Assembly: GCF_023571765.1 (NCBI RefSeq) | Contig: NZ_JAMJXC010000002.1 | Location: forward strand, 248,001-312,000 | From: Xanthobacter aminoxidans | GTDB lineage: Bacteria; Pseudomonadota; Alphaproteobacteria; Rhizobiales; Xanthobacteraceae | Length of the DNA: 64,000 bases | Direction of reading: 5' to 3' | In this document: positions 20,109-29,416 of the stretch, in pieces | Layout: each line of letters starts with the position of its first letter | How positions within the stretch are numbered: position 1 is the stretch's first letter | Notes under the pieces: generated by a model | What the model saw: only the letters and a program-made list of their open reading frames with translations | Told to the model about the DNA's origin: nothing | Databases searched by the model: none | Position numbers and translations under genes: made by a program

Positions 20109-21595
20109 ATGCCGTGCTCGCCGGCCTCGACCTCGTCCTGCGCTGGGACGTGATGCTCACCATCCTCGTCGCGTCGGCCTTCGGCCTCGTCGTCGGCGCC
20201 ATACCGGGCCTGACGGCGACGATGGCCATCGCCCTCCTCGTCCCGATCACCTTCTTCATGGACCCCATCCCCGCCGTGGGCGCCATGATCTCCTGCTCGG
20301 CCATGGCGATCTTCGCCGGCGACATCCCGGCAACGCTCATGCGCATGCCCGGCACGCCGGCCTCGGCCGCCTATTCCGACGAGTGCTACGCCATGACCCG
20401 CAAGGGCGAGGCGGAAGTGGCGCTCGGCGCCAACGTGCTGTTCTCGGCGCTGGGCGGGCTGTTTGGCACAGCCATCCTCATCGTCTCCGCGCCGCTGCTC
20501 GCGGAGATTGCGCTCGGCTTCTCCTCGTTCGAATATTTCTGGCTGGCGCTGATGGGGCTGGCCTGCGCCATCTTCATCGGCTCGGGCTCGCCGGTGAAGG
20601 GGCTGGTGTCGCTGTTCCTCGGGCTGTTCGTGTCGCAGATCGGCATCGACAATCCGGCCGGCGTACCGCGCTTCACCTTGGGCAATTCCAACCTGCTCGG
20701 CGGGGTGGACTTCATCCCGGCCATGATCGGCCTGTTCGCCATGTCGGAGGTGATCCGCACCATGGCGGCCGGCGCGCCAGACTGGTCGGTGCGCCAGACC
20801 TCGCTCGGGAATCCGCTGAAAGGCTGGGGCCACCTCATAGTGAAATACTGGCCGCAGCAGATCCGCGGCAACATCACGGGCACCGCCATCGGCATCCTGC
20901 CCGGCGCCGGCGCGGACATCGCCGCCTGGGTGTCCTACGCCATGAGCCGGAAGTTCTCGAAGACACCGGAGAAATTCGGCACCGGACACGTGGAAGGCAT
21001 CATCGAGAGCACGTCCGCCAACAATGCGGCCCTCGCCGGCGCCTGGGTGCCGGCACTGGTGTTCGGCATTCCGGGAGACAGCATCACCGCCATCGTCATC
21101 GGGGTGCTCTATCTCAAGGGGCTCAATCCCGGTCCGACCCTGTTCCTGAACAACCCGGAATCCATCTACGCGGTCTTCATCATCTTCATCATCGCCAACC
21201 TCGCGATGATCCCGCTCGGCCTCGCCGCGCTGAAGGCGGGAACCGCCCTTCTGCGCTTCCCCCGGCGTATTCTGATCCCGCTTATCCTGTTGTTCTGCAT
21301 CGTCGGTGCCTATGCGGTGAACAACTCGGCCTATGGCGTGGTGCTGATGCTGGTGTTCGGCGTGCTCGGCTTCCTCATGGAAGAGCACGACATCCCCATT
21401 GCCCCATGCGTGCTGGGCATCGTGCTCGGCAAGATGCTGGAGGAGAGCTTCGTCACCTCCATGATCAAGGCGGACGGCAACCTCCTCGCCTTCTTCGAGC
21501 GGCCCATCGCGGGCGGGCTCGGCGTGCTGACGCTGCTGATCTTCTGCCTGCCCATCTGGGGCGCGCTGAAGCGGCGGCGCGCGTCCGTGGCCTGA
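20105..21595 (+). CDS. tctA: Tripartite tricarboxylate transporter large membrane subunit TctA
   Basis: A 496-residue membrane protein starting at the ATG overlapping the tctB stop. It has about a dozen membrane segments and family motifs GAIPGLTATMAIALLVPITF, MPGTPASAAY, GILPGAGADIAAW and ESTSANNAALAGAWVPALVF. The Gly/Pro-rich loops at both halves are typical of the TctA substrate pathway. It forms the permease with TctB and takes substrate from TctC. Confidence 0.95.
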   Translation: MNAVLAGLDLVLRWDVMLTILVASAFGLVVGAIPGLTATMAIALLVPITFFMDPIPAVGAMISCSAMAIFAGDIPATLMRMPGTPASAAYSDECYAMTRKGEAEVALGANVLFSALGGLFGTAILIVSAPLLAEIALGFSSFEYFWLALMGLACAIFIGSGSPVKGLVSLFLGLFVSQIGIDNPAGVPRFTLGNSNLLGGVDFIPAMIGLFAMSEVIRTMAAGAPDWSVRQTSLGNPLKGWGHLIVKYWPQQIRGNITGTAIGILPGAGADIAAWVSYAMSRKFSKTPEKFGTGHVEGIIESTSANNAALAGAWVPALVFGIPGDSITAIVIGVLYLKGLNPGPTLFLNNPESIYAVFIIFIIANLAMIPLGLAALKAGTALLRFPRRILIPLILLFCIVGAYAVNNSAYGVVLMLVFGVLGFLMEEHDIPIAPCVLGIVLGKMLEESFVTSMIKADGNLLAFFERPIAGGLGVLTLLIFCLPIWGALKRRRASVA

Positions 21596-21636
21596 GGCAT
21601 CGGGGAACCGCATCGGCTCCGCCGGGCTTGAGGTCC

Positions 21637-21659
21637 TGCCGGCAAAGGCGAAGCCGGCA
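21637..21659 (+). terminator. Hairpin after tctA
   Basis: An inverted repeat with arms TGCCGGC and GCCGGCA lies between tctA and glucokinase. There is no strong U-tract, so it could be a weak terminator or an mRNA end structure. Confidence 0.35.
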
Positions 21660-21716
21660 CGCTTGCGTCGCGGCCACGCTTGGCGCAGTAGAAGCTCTCC
21701 ATCATCGGACTCTCCA

Positions 21717-22658
21717 ATGGCTCCCACAGTCCTGCTTGCGGATATCGGCGGTACAACCACCCGGGTCGCCCGGGCCGGAGCCGACGGCATCCCGTTCGAT
21801 GTCCGGCTCGAAGCCAACGATTCCTATGCCTCGCTCGAGGATCTGCTGGGCACCTACCTCGCGTCCGTGAGCGGGGAGGCCCCGAGCTGCGGGGCACTGG
21901 CGGTCGCCGGCCCCATCGACGGCGACGACGTGCGGCTGACCAACCGCAACTGGCGCTTCTCGACGGAGAAGCTCGCGGCCGATCTCTCCTTTCGCCGACT
22001 TTCGGTGCTCAACGATTTCGAGGCGTTCGCCCACGGGCTGCCGCTGCTCACCCGCGACGATTTGCTGGAGGTGGGCACCGGCCGTGCGGTCGCCGGCGCG
22101 CCCATGCTGCTGTCCGGTCCTGGAACCGGGCTCGGCACGGCCCTCATCCTGCCGCGCGAGGCCGGCTACGAGGTGCTGGCCAGCGAGGCCGGGCACATGC
22201 GTCTCGGCGCGGTGACGACAGACGAGGCCCGCATCGTCGCCCATCTGGTGCGCGACCTTGGCCCGGTGTCGGTGGAACACGTGCTCTCCGGTCCCGGACT
22301 GGTGCGCCTGCACCGCATCCTCTCCGGCGAAAGCCTGTCCTCCCACGCCATCATCAAGGCGGCGCTGGATGGTCAGCGGCAGGAAAAGGAAAGCTGCCAC
22401 ATCTTCCTGCGCCTGCTCGGCCGGGTGCTGGGCGACCTCGCCCTCGCCGTGGATGCCAAGGGCGGCGTCTATGTGGGCGGCGGCGTGGGTCGGGCCATGG
22501 CGCATCTTTTCGCCGAGAGTCCGTTCCGCACCGCGTTCGAGGAGCACCCGCCCTATCACGACCGCCTCGCGCAGATCCCCATCCATGTGGTGATGCACGC
22601 GACCCCCGGCCTCGTGGGCATCGGCGAGATCGGCCGCCGCCTGCTGGTGGAGTGCTGA
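21717..22658 (+). CDS. glk: Glucokinase
   Basis: A 313-residue Glk-family hexokinase. The phosphate-1 motif LLADIGGTTTRVARAG is at the N-terminus, LNDFEAFAHGLPLL and LSGPGTGLGTALILP follow, and GGVYVGGGVGRAM is the adenosine motif. It phosphorylates glucose to glucose-6-phosphate. The ATG at 21717 is chosen because the family begins directly with this motif; the upstream 54 bases of open frame lack similarity. It is 121 bases after the transporter genes and may be separately expressed. Confidence 0.93.
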   Translation: MAPTVLLADIGGTTTRVARAGADGIPFDVRLEANDSYASLEDLLGTYLASVSGEAPSCGALAVAGPIDGDDVRLTNRNWRFSTEKLAADLSFRRLSVLNDFEAFAHGLPLLTRDDLLEVGTGRAVAGAPMLLSGPGTGLGTALILPREAGYEVLASEAGHMRLGAVTTDEARIVAHLVRDLGPVSVEHVLSGPGLVRLHRILSGESLSSHAIIKAALDGQRQEKESCHIFLRLLGRVLGDLALAVDAKGGVYVGGGVGRAMAHLFAESPFRTAFEEHPPYHDRLAQIPIHVVMHATPGLVGIGEIGRRLLVEC

Positions 22659-22667
22659 CCCAACCGC

Positions 22668-23525
22668 TCAGGCTGCGGCGCGGGCCTCCCGGCCGCAGAA
22701 GGCGGCGATCAGGCCGGCCAGCTCCCGCGAGGCGGAACACGCGTCGCTCGCAGCCCGTAGCGCGAGTTCGGTCGGCGGGATGGCTGGCCAAAGGTCCGAT
22801 GTGCGCAATTCCCGGAGCTTCGGGTTGAGCGCGAGATCGCTCAGGACCGTCACCCCCAGCCCACCCGCAAGCGCCGCCTCGATGCCGATCAGGCTCGGGC
22901 ATTCATAGGCCACGCGCCAGGAACGACCAGCCTTTTCCAGGGCGTGGACGGCCCGGTTGCGGTAAAGGCAGCCCTGCCGGAAGGCCGCGAGGCTCACCAC
23001 CGCCTCGTCCGGCTCGAAGCCCGCTCCGCAGACCCACACCAGCCGCTCCGGCCAGGCCTCCACGGCAGGGCCGGCCCCCGGCTCGCGCTTCAGCAGCACC
23101 ACGTCCAGCTCGCCGCGGGCGAAACCGGCATCGAGATCGCAGCTCAGCCCGCACTCCACCGCGAGACGCACCGCGGGCCGGCTGCGTGCGAACTCGGCCA
23201 CCACGGAGGTCAGGGCCGCCAGGGCGAAATCGTCCGGAATGCCGAGCCGGACCACCCGGGCGGGGGCAACACCCGACAGGGCCGCGCGCGCCTCCGCGCC
23301 GAGGGCGAGGATCCGCCGGGCATAGCCGAGCAGGCGCTCGCCTTCGGCCGTCAGGCTGACGCCGCGGGCGTCGCGGTTCAAAAGCTGGTGGCCGAGTTGA
23401 TCCTCCAGCCGCCGCACCTGCTGGCTCACGGTGGATTGGGTGCGATGGACGCGCTCTCCCGCACGGGTGAAGCCGCCGGCATCCACCACGCTGACGAACG
23501 CCTTGAGAAGATCCATGTCCAACAT
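22668..23525 (-). CDS. LysR-type transcriptional regulator
   Basis: A 285-residue LTTR from the ATG at 23525 (MLDMDLLKAFVSVVDAGGFT). The winged helix-turn-helix includes RTQSTVSQQVRRLEDQLGHQ, followed by a type 2 periplasmic-binding-like effector domain to the C-terminus. Starts at 23540 or 23552 are also possible. It diverges from an EamA exporter across a short AT-rich gap, the normal position for the regulator of that exporter. The effector is not known. Confidence 0.92.
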   Translation of the reverse strand: MLDMDLLKAFVSVVDAGGFTRAGERVHRTQSTVSQQVRRLEDQLGHQLLNRDARGVSLTAEGERLLGYARRILALGAEARAALSGVAPARVVRLGIPDDFALAALTSVVAEFARSRPAVRLAVECGLSCDLDAGFARGELDVVLLKREPGAGPAVEAWPERLVWVCGAGFEPDEAVVSLAAFRQGCLYRNRAVHALEKAGRSWRVAYECPSLIGIEAALAGGLGVTVLSDLALNPKLRELRTSDLWPAIPPTELALRAASDACSASRELAGLIAAFCGREARAAA

Positions 23526-23556
23526 GGCAGCACCTGACATTTGAATTTCCACTAGC

Positions 23557-23587
23557 CAACATCAAATCATTCAATTTTTCAATGTTG
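23557..23587. promoter_or_regulatory. Candidate LysR operator between regulator and exporter
   Basis: The divergent gap is unusually AT-rich for this genome and contains the inverted repeat CAACAT-N19-ATGTTG, with several T-N11-A matches inside it. This is the expected location for LysR binding and autoregulation. The assignment is by position and symmetry only. Confidence 0.4.
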
Positions 23588-23621
23588 CCTCGGCGTGCTT
23601 CTCTGCGGTTCAGGAGATGTC

Positions 23622-24548
23622 ATGACCGCCACGCCCCTTCCCCTCGTCGCCTCGCGCCGGACAGACGCGCTGCTGCCCGTCTTCATCGCAGCGTTCTGCA
23701 TCATCTGGAGCTCGGCCTTTGCGGTCGCCAAGGTGGCGCTGGCGGACTGCCCGCCTTTGCTGCTCCTGTCCGGGCGCTTCCTTGCGGCCGGGCTGCTTGT
23801 GCTCGTCGGCTGCGTGCTGTTCCTGCCCGCCTCCCATTTCCGCCGCCTGGACCTGCGCGATATCGCGGCGCTCGCGGCGATGGGCATCCTCAACAACGCG
23901 GTCTATCTGGGCCTGAGCTATGTGGGCATGACCCATGTGTCGGCGGGCTTCACGGCCGTCCTCGTCTCCGCCAACCCGCTGCTGACGGCGCTCGGCGCGG
24001 CGGTGCTGCTGGGGGAGCGGCTGACGGGGCGCAAGCTGCTCGGGCTCGTCCTCGGCATGATTGGAGTGGCCATCGTGGTGCGCTCGCGCATCGTCTCCGG
24101 CCACGAGGACCCGCTGGGCACCGCTTATGTGGTCGGCGCTTTGCTGGCGCTCACGGCGGCAACGCTCATGTTCAAGAAGGTGCGCACCTCCGCGTCCCTG
24201 TTCGTCGGCAGCGGCATCCAGTCCTTGGCCGGCGGGCTCGCGCTGCTGCCGGTGGCGCTGTGGCGGGAGGATGTGGCGTCGATCCACCCGACCCTCTCGC
24301 TCGGCCTCTCCTTCGCCTGGCTCACGCTGGCGGGCTCGGTCGGAGCGTTCAGCCTGTGGTTCTTCATCCTCGGCCGCACCAGCGCCACCCGCGCGAGCGC
24401 CCTGCACTTCCTGATGCCGCCGCTCGGGCTGATGTTCGGATGGCTGCTGCTGGGCGAACCGGTGCCGCCGCTCGACCTCGTCGGCATCGTGCCGATTGCC
24501 CTCGGCATCCGCCTCGTGACGACAACGCCATCGGCTCAGAAACGGTAA
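23622..24548 (+). CDS. EamA/DMT family exporter
   Basis: A 308-residue, ten-segment DMT protein. The start at 23622 has AGGAG seven bases upstream, while the open frame begins at a GTG at 23595. Family features include CIIWSSAFAVAKVAL near the start and GRTSATRASALHFLMPPLGL in the second EamA repeat. It probably exports an amino acid or metabolite under control of the adjacent LysR protein. Its last 13 bases overlap the converging gene. Confidence 0.9.
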   Translation: MTATPLPLVASRRTDALLPVFIAAFCIIWSSAFAVAKVALADCPPLLLLSGRFLAAGLLVLVGCVLFLPASHFRRLDLRDIAALAAMGILNNAVYLGLSYVGMTHVSAGFTAVLVSANPLLTALGAAVLLGERLTGRKLLGLVLGMIGVAIVVRSRIVSGHEDPLGTAYVVGALLALTAATLMFKKVRTSASLFVGSGIQSLAGGLALLPVALWREDVASIHPTLSLGLSFAWLTLAGSVGAFSLWFFILGRTSATRASALHFLMPPLGLMFGWLLLGEPVPPLDLVGIVPIALGIRLVTTTPSAQKR

Positions 24549-25456
24549 TAGGCGGCGAGTACCACGCCGTTCTCCTGCGGCGCGTTGCGGGCGAAAACGG
24601 TGCTGACCACGGACAATTGCACGGTGACGGCCGCCGAGAGATCGTAGGCCGCCCCGAACTGCAACTTGTAATACTCGTAGGAGTCGCCGAAGTACGGCCC
24701 GGTGCCCGCCCCCTCCGAGATCACGTTGAACGACTGGGCAAGCAGTTGCCAGCGCTCCGCGACGCGCCAGCCCAGCGTGACATCGAGATGCAGTTCGTCC
24801 GGCGGCGGACCGAAGCGCATGCGCTGGGCCAGCTGGACATCGAGGAAGGCCGCCTTTCCGAACATGGTGAAAGACAAGCCGTAGAGCAGACGGAGATCGA
24901 GCTCGGGGTCCTCATAGCCCACCGCTGCGGCGCTCTCAGAATTGCCCGTGCCCGGAAAGCGTCCGACGACCTGCGCCGAGACCACGCTCGCCTCATCCCG
25001 CCACAAGCGCATGCGCGCGCCCACATCCTGATAGCCCGGCCCGGTATAGGACGAGGGCGACGGCTCGCCGAACGAGACATAGAGGAATTGCGGCGCCGCG
25101 ATCAGCGTCAGCCAGTCGGTCGCGCCATACTCGAAGACGAGAGTGACCTCCACCTTGTCGTAGGGCCGGCTGGCGTAGAGATCGTAGGACGGGCCGAACT
25201 CGGTCGCGGAATAGGCCGCCGAGCTTTGCAGGATCACCTGCCCGTGCCCCTCCTCCTGCGTCCAGGCGCCAGCGCGCGCCGGCGCGGGAACGGCGAGGAG
25301 GATCGAGGCGATGAGCACGGGCACGGGCACGGGGCAGAACCCGGACCAATCGCAAGCCGATTTGCCGAAGTGGATTTTTCCGCGCGCCAGTCCGCAGGCG
25401 GCAAGACATGCCCGCCCGGCTTTGATCCGGTGCTTGAGATAATCCCCCATCCGCAT
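24536..25456 (-). CDS. Predicted outer-membrane beta-barrel protein
   Basis: A 306-residue protein. A long basic N-terminus precedes a hydrophobic signal ending VPAPARAGAW, so the true start may be further in. The mature part is made of alternating short strands rich in Tyr, Phe, Gly and ends VVLAAYYRF, the C-terminal Phe expected for barrel insertion by BamA. Phrases such as WTQEEGHGQVILQSSAAYSA resemble uncharacterised barrel families. Function unknown. Its 3-prime end overlaps that of the EamA gene in antisense. Confidence 0.75.
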   Translation of the reverse strand: MRMGDYLKHRIKAGRACLAACGLARGKIHFGKSACDWSGFCPVPVPVLIASILLAVPAPARAGAWTQEEGHGQVILQSSAAYSATEFGPSYDLYASRPYDKVEVTLVFEYGATDWLTLIAAPQFLYVSFGEPSPSSYTGPGYQDVGARMRLWRDEASVVSAQVVGRFPGTGNSESAAAVGYEDPELDLRLLYGLSFTMFGKAAFLDVQLAQRMRFGPPPDELHLDVTLGWRVAERWQLLAQSFNVISEGAGTGPYFGDSYEYYKLQFGAAYDLSAAVTVQLSVVSTVFARNAPQENGVVLAAYYRF

Positions 25457-25648
25457 GCCCTGACCCCATGCGGGTTGAAACTATACCTTAACGCCGCGTA
25501 AGGGCACGCCTGACGTAAAGTGACCTTGCGTAAATTTCATCCAGCCTTGTCTTGCCGCCCCAACGCGAACCCACCATATTGACGGCGAACGTACAGGCGC
25601 GGCCTCGGCCGGTCTTGGACGTTTGAGATTTCTTCAAGGGGAACGACG

Positions 25649-26434
25649 ATGTCCGATTATGATCGCAACGTCGCCGGGCGTTTCAACCCGTCGGTGGCAC
25701 GCTCGCAGGCCGCGATCGACCAGGGGCTGCGCACGTACATGCTCAGCGTGTACAACTATATGGCGCTCGGCCTCGCCATCACGGGTGCTGCTGCGCTCGG
25801 CATCTACATGCTGTCGGTGACCACCGATCCCGCGTCCGCCGCGGGCCGGATCGCGGGCGGCATCATGCTGACGCAGTTCGGCTACGCGCTGTTCGTGAGC
25901 CCGCTGAAGTGGGTGGTGATGCTGGCCCCGCTCGCGGCGGTCTTCTTCCTGAGCTTCCGCATCGAGCGCATGAGCGTATCGGCCGCCCAGCTGACCTTCT
26001 GGGTCTATGCGGCGCTGGTGGGCATCTCGCTCTCGACGATCTTCCTCGTGTACACCCACGAGAGCGTCGTGCGGGTGTTCTTCATCACCGCGGCCTCGTT
26101 CGGTGCGCTGAGCCTCTACGGCTACACCACGAAGCGTGACCTGTCCGGCATGGGCTCCTTCCTGATGATGGGCCTGTTCGGCATCATCATCGCCTCGCTG
26201 GTGAACATCTTCCTCGGCTCCACGATGCTTCAGTTCATCGTGTCCGTGGTCGGCGTGCTGGTTTTCGCGGGCCTCACCGCCTACGACACGCAGCGCATCA
26301 AGGAAATGTACTTCGCTGGCGACGACGTCGCCGTCGCGGGGAAGAAGGCCATCATGGGCGCGCTCGCGCTCTACCTGGACTTCATCAACATGTTCATGAT
26401 GCTGCTGCAGCTTTTCGGCAACCGCAACAACTGA
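25649..26434 (+). CDS. Bax inhibitor-1 / YccA family protein
   Basis: A 261-residue protein with seven membrane segments. The N-terminus is soluble (RSQAAIDQGLRTYMLSVYNY) and the family-typical end is TAYDTQRIKEMY followed by ALYLDFINMFMMLLQLFG. The BI-1 family includes calcium-leak channels (BsYetJ) and YccA, an FtsH modulator. The pair of conserved Asp residues (YDTQ and YLDF) is intact. A strong terminator follows 36 bases later. Confidence 0.93.
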   Translation: MSDYDRNVAGRFNPSVARSQAAIDQGLRTYMLSVYNYMALGLAITGAAALGIYMLSVTTDPASAAGRIAGGIMLTQFGYALFVSPLKWVVMLAPLAAVFFLSFRIERMSVSAAQLTFWVYAALVGISLSTIFLVYTHESVVRVFFITAASFGALSLYGYTTKRDLSGMGSFLMMGLFGIIIASLVNIFLGSTMLQFIVSVVGVLVFAGLTAYDTQRIKEMYFAGDDVAVAGKKAIMGALALYLDFINMFMMLLQLFGNRNN

Positions 26435-26470
26435 CGCGACGCCCCCTCGGGGGGCTCGCCCGAAACAGGA

Positions 26471-26498
26471 AGGCCCCGGCATTGCCGGGGCCTTTTTC
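26471..26498 (+). terminator. Rho-independent terminator after the BI-1 gene
   Basis: A perfect ten-base stem (AGGCCCCGGC / GCCGGGGCCT) with a three-base loop, followed by a T-rich tract (TTTTTCTT counting the stem end). It closes the single-gene BI-1 transcript. Confidence 0.85.
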
Positions 26499-26523
26499 TT
26501 GCGCGCGGAGATCGGACGACGGG

Positions 26524-27279
26524 TCAGCCGCGGCCGATGAAGGGCATCTTGGTGGCCATCACCGTCATGAACTGCACGTTGGCGTCCAGCGGCAGGCTCG
26601 CCATGTAGACTACCGCGCTCGCCACATGCGCGACATCCATCACCGGCTCCACCTTGATGGAGAGGTCCGCCTGGGGCACGCCCGCCTTCATCTTCTGCGC
26701 CATGGGCGTGTCGGCATTGCCGATATCGATCTGGCCACAGGCGATGTCATAGGCGCGCCCGTCCAGCGACGTGGACTTGGTGAGCCCGGTGATGGCGTGC
26801 TTCGTGGAGGTGTAGGGCGCCGAGAACGGCCGGGGTGCCGTCGCCGAGATGGAGCCGTTGTTGATGATCCGCCCGCCGCGCGGCTCCTGCGCCTTCATCA
26901 CCCGGAACGCCTCCTGGGTACACAGGAAGGGGCCGGTGAGGTTCGTGGAGACCACCTGCTGCCACTGGGCGAAGGTGAGATCCTCCAGCGGGATCGCCGG
27001 GGCGCCGGTGCCGGCGTTGTTGAACAGAAGGTCGAGGCGCCCGAACGTCTCGACGGTCGCCGCGAACAGGGCGCGCACGGCATCCGGATCGGTCACGTCG
27101 GTCGGGACGGCAAGGCTCGGCGCATCGCCGAGAGCCGCCACGGTCTCTTCCAGCGCATCCAGCCTGCGTCCGGCGAGGGCCACCGCATAGCCCGCTTCGG
27201 CTAATCCCACGGCCACCGCCCGACCGACACCCGAGCCGGCTCCGGTCACGATGGCGACCTTTCGTCCTGCCTTGCTCAT
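26524..27279 (-). CDS. Short-chain dehydrogenase/reductase
   Basis: A 251-residue classical SDR. The NAD(P) site is [23 protein letters not shown] follows, the catalytic Ser is in NNGSISA, and the YxxxK pair is in [11 protein letters not shown]. The substrate is unknown. The ATG at 27279 has GGAGGA eight bases upstream, so the longer frame to 27363 is not used. A perfect 12-base palindrome CTTGTCGACAAG lies at 27326-27337 in its upstream region. Confidence 0.92.
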   Translation of the reverse strand: MSKAGRKVAIVTGAGSGVGRAVAVGLAEAGYAVALAGRRLDALEETVAALGDAPSLAVPTDVTDPDAVRALFAATVETFGRLDLLFNNAGTGAPAIPLEDLTFAQWQQVVSTNLTGPFLCTQEAFRVMKAQEPRGGRIINNGSISATAPRPFSAPYTSTKHAITGLTKSTSLDGRAYDIACGQIDIGNADTPMAQKMKAGVPQADLSIKVEPVMDVAHVASAVVYMASLPLDANVQFMTVMATKMPFIGRG

Positions 27280-27365
27280 TTGCTTCCTCCCGCCTTTTTG
27301 CCGGGCGGTTCTAAATCGTTTCGAAGCTTGTCGACAAGGCGGATCGGATGGTTGGCGCGCCAATC

Positions 27366-28478
27366 TCAGTCCGGCGCGCGGGCGGCGAGGGCCTCGAAAT
27401 CGATGTAGTGGCCCGCGCGGTCGCGCTTGGAGGCGAGATAGCGGACATTTTCCGCCGTCGGGCGGCCGAGCACCCGCTGGTCGGCAACCACCTCCAGCCC
27501 GGCCGCGTTCAGCGCCTCGATCTTCTGCGGGTTGTTGGTGAACACCCGAACCGCGGACACGCCGAGCTGGCGGAGCATGGCGGCGGCAAAATCGAACCGG
27601 CGCTGATCGAGGTCGAAGCCGAGCGCAGCGTCCGCATCGTAGGTGTCAAAGCCCTGTGCCTGCAGGGCATAGGCGCGCATCTTGTTGGAGATGCCGTTCC
27701 CGCGGCCCTCCTGGTCCAGATAGAGCAGGATGCCGCCCTCGCCCTGCGCCATCCGTCGCACCGTGTCGCGCAGCTGATCTCCGCAATCGCACTTCAGCGA
27801 GCCGAAGAGATCGCCGGTCAGGCACGCGGAATGCAGCCGCACCGCCACCGCCCGCGACAGGTCCGGACGCCCGACGATGATCGCCACCTGGTCGCGCAGG
27901 CCGTCGCCGCCGCGAAAGACGACGAACTCGGTTTCCGGAGCGCCTTCGAGCGGCACTGGCGCGCGCCCGACAATTGTGAGCCGCGCAACCTCTGCGGCCC
28001 GGAAGGCCATGATGTCGTGCGCCTCCACCGTCACCAGACCGGCAGCCATCCCCTCCGGTACCGAGCAGACCACCGCTGCCGGGAGAACCAAAGCGAGCGC
28101 GAGCAGTTCCAGCGCGGCGACTTGGGCCGGCGTCGCCGGGGCGACCGGCGCGTCGAGCCGAGTTTCGGGCTTGAGCGCCAGACTTGTCACTCGGGCGATA
28201 TCGAGATGCGGAAGGGCGACCGCGCCCGCCTGGGCACGAGGCGATCCCAACCGATTCAGCCGCGGGGCCGCCAGCACGAGGCTGGCATCAGCGGCGCCAG
28301 CGCCCTCGAGCACTCCGGCCATCGTCGCGTCAAACGCCTCCGCCGCCACGACCACCAAACGGACGTCACCCGCCGCGATCACAACGGCGCGAGCGGACCG
28401 GACCTCGGCAATGGCGCGCTCCACGGAAAGCCGCCCCGCGTCCGGCGCAAACCCAAGACCTTCAACGATGGACGCCAT
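27366..28478 (-). CDS. ribA: GTP cyclohydrolase II with degenerate N-terminal DHBP-synthase-like domain
   Basis: A 370-residue protein. The C-terminal 200 residues are GTP cyclohydrolase II: zinc ligands in [20 protein letters not shown], then [20 protein letters not shown] and [11 protein letters not shown]. It opens GTP to start riboflavin synthesis. The first 165 residues follow the length and order of a RibB domain but lack its RENEGD acidic motif, so that half should be inactive. This layout occurs in related alphaproteobacteria. The gene diverges from a RibD-type reductase gene. Confidence 0.92.
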   Translation of the reverse strand: MASIVEGLGFAPDAGRLSVERAIAEVRSARAVVIAAGDVRLVVVAAEAFDATMAGVLEGAGAADASLVLAAPRLNRLGSPRAQAGAVALPHLDIARVTSLALKPETRLDAPVAPATPAQVAALELLALALVLPAAVVCSVPEGMAAGLVTVEAHDIMAFRAAEVARLTIVGRAPVPLEGAPETEFVVFRGGDGLRDQVAIIVGRPDLSRAVAVRLHSACLTGDLFGSLKCDCGDQLRDTVRRMAQGEGGILLYLDQEGRGNGISNKMRAYALQAQGFDTYDADAALGFDLDQRRFDFAAAMLRQLGVSAVRVFTNNPQKIEALNAAGLEVVADQRVLGRPTAENVRYLASKRDRAGHYIDFEALAARAPD

Positions 28479-28607
28479 TTTGACCTCTCACAGCGGGAAA
28501 CGCGACCAGCCGACGGCGCGAACGATCTGTCGTATCGGCAGGAGCGTAACAAACGGCATGATGACGCGTTCCTGATCGAACTGTCTGCTTACGCCGGGCG
28601 AGGACCG

Positions 28608-29416
28608 ATGGATGACACGACCCTGCGGCTCCGGTCGCACAAGCGAGTGAGTGGATATCCGGCGCAGGACCAGGAAGCGGCGGCAAATCCTCGCCCCCAC
28701 GTCATCGCCCAGCTCGGCCAATCCCTGGACGGGCGCATCGCCACCACCTCAGGCGAGTCGAAATACATCAACGGCCCCCATGCCCTCGACCACCTGCACG
28801 CGTTGCGGGCGTCCGTTGACGCTGTGGTGGTGGGGGTGGGAACGGTCTGTGCGGACGATCCGCTGCTGACGGTGCGCCGCATCGCCGGTGTGAGTCCAGC
28901 GCGGGTCGTGATCGATCCCTCGGGCCGGGTCGATCCAAATGCGCGCTGTTTCGCCGAGGATGGCGTGCGCCGGCTCGTGGTTCGGCGGCGGAGTGTCGTT
29001 GCCCCTCCGCTGCCGGACGGCGTCGAAGTAGTGCCCATGGACGACGCTCCCGCCTTCGATCCGTCCGCAGTCCTTCAGTCCCTTGTGCAACACGGATTCA
29101 GGCGCATCCTCGTGGAGGGAGGTCCCACCACCCTCTCAGCCTTCCTCGAAGCCGACCTCGTGGACCAGCTTCACGTTTTCGTGTCCCCGGTCATCCTGGG
29201 AGCCGGCCGCATCGGCTTGTCCCGCAAGGCATGCGACACTCTGGCTCACGCGCTGCGCCCGAAGGCGCAGGTGCATGTATTCGCCGATTCCTGTTCCGGT
29301 GCGATCTGCGGGAGAGCGCCCGCGGTGCCGGTCCGCGGGACGCGCCTTCGCCAGTGGAGGCCAATCCCCCCGATGAACAGCACGTCTCATCCCGAGCCCT
29401 ACGCGCCGCCGGCTAG
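28608..29416 (+). CDS. RibD C-terminal-type reductase, probably frameshifted near its end
   Basis: From the ATG at 28608 the protein has a RibD_C (pyrimidine/dihydrofolate reductase-like) domain: VIAQLGQSLDGRIATTSGES, VGVGTVCADDPLLTVR and RILVEGGPTTLSAFLEADLV. There is no deaminase domain. In this frame the expected C-terminus is lost near 29288 and translation would run on into cytochrome b561 (to 29924). One frame over, the usual ending reappears as FLFRCDLRES and stops at 29416. I therefore bound the gene at 29416 and flag an apparent one-base loss. A genuine fusion is the alternative. Confidence 0.7.

Noticed and set aside
24125-24508. Antisense frame inside the EamA exporter gene
   Set aside because: Shadow of a membrane-protein gene, no supporting signals.
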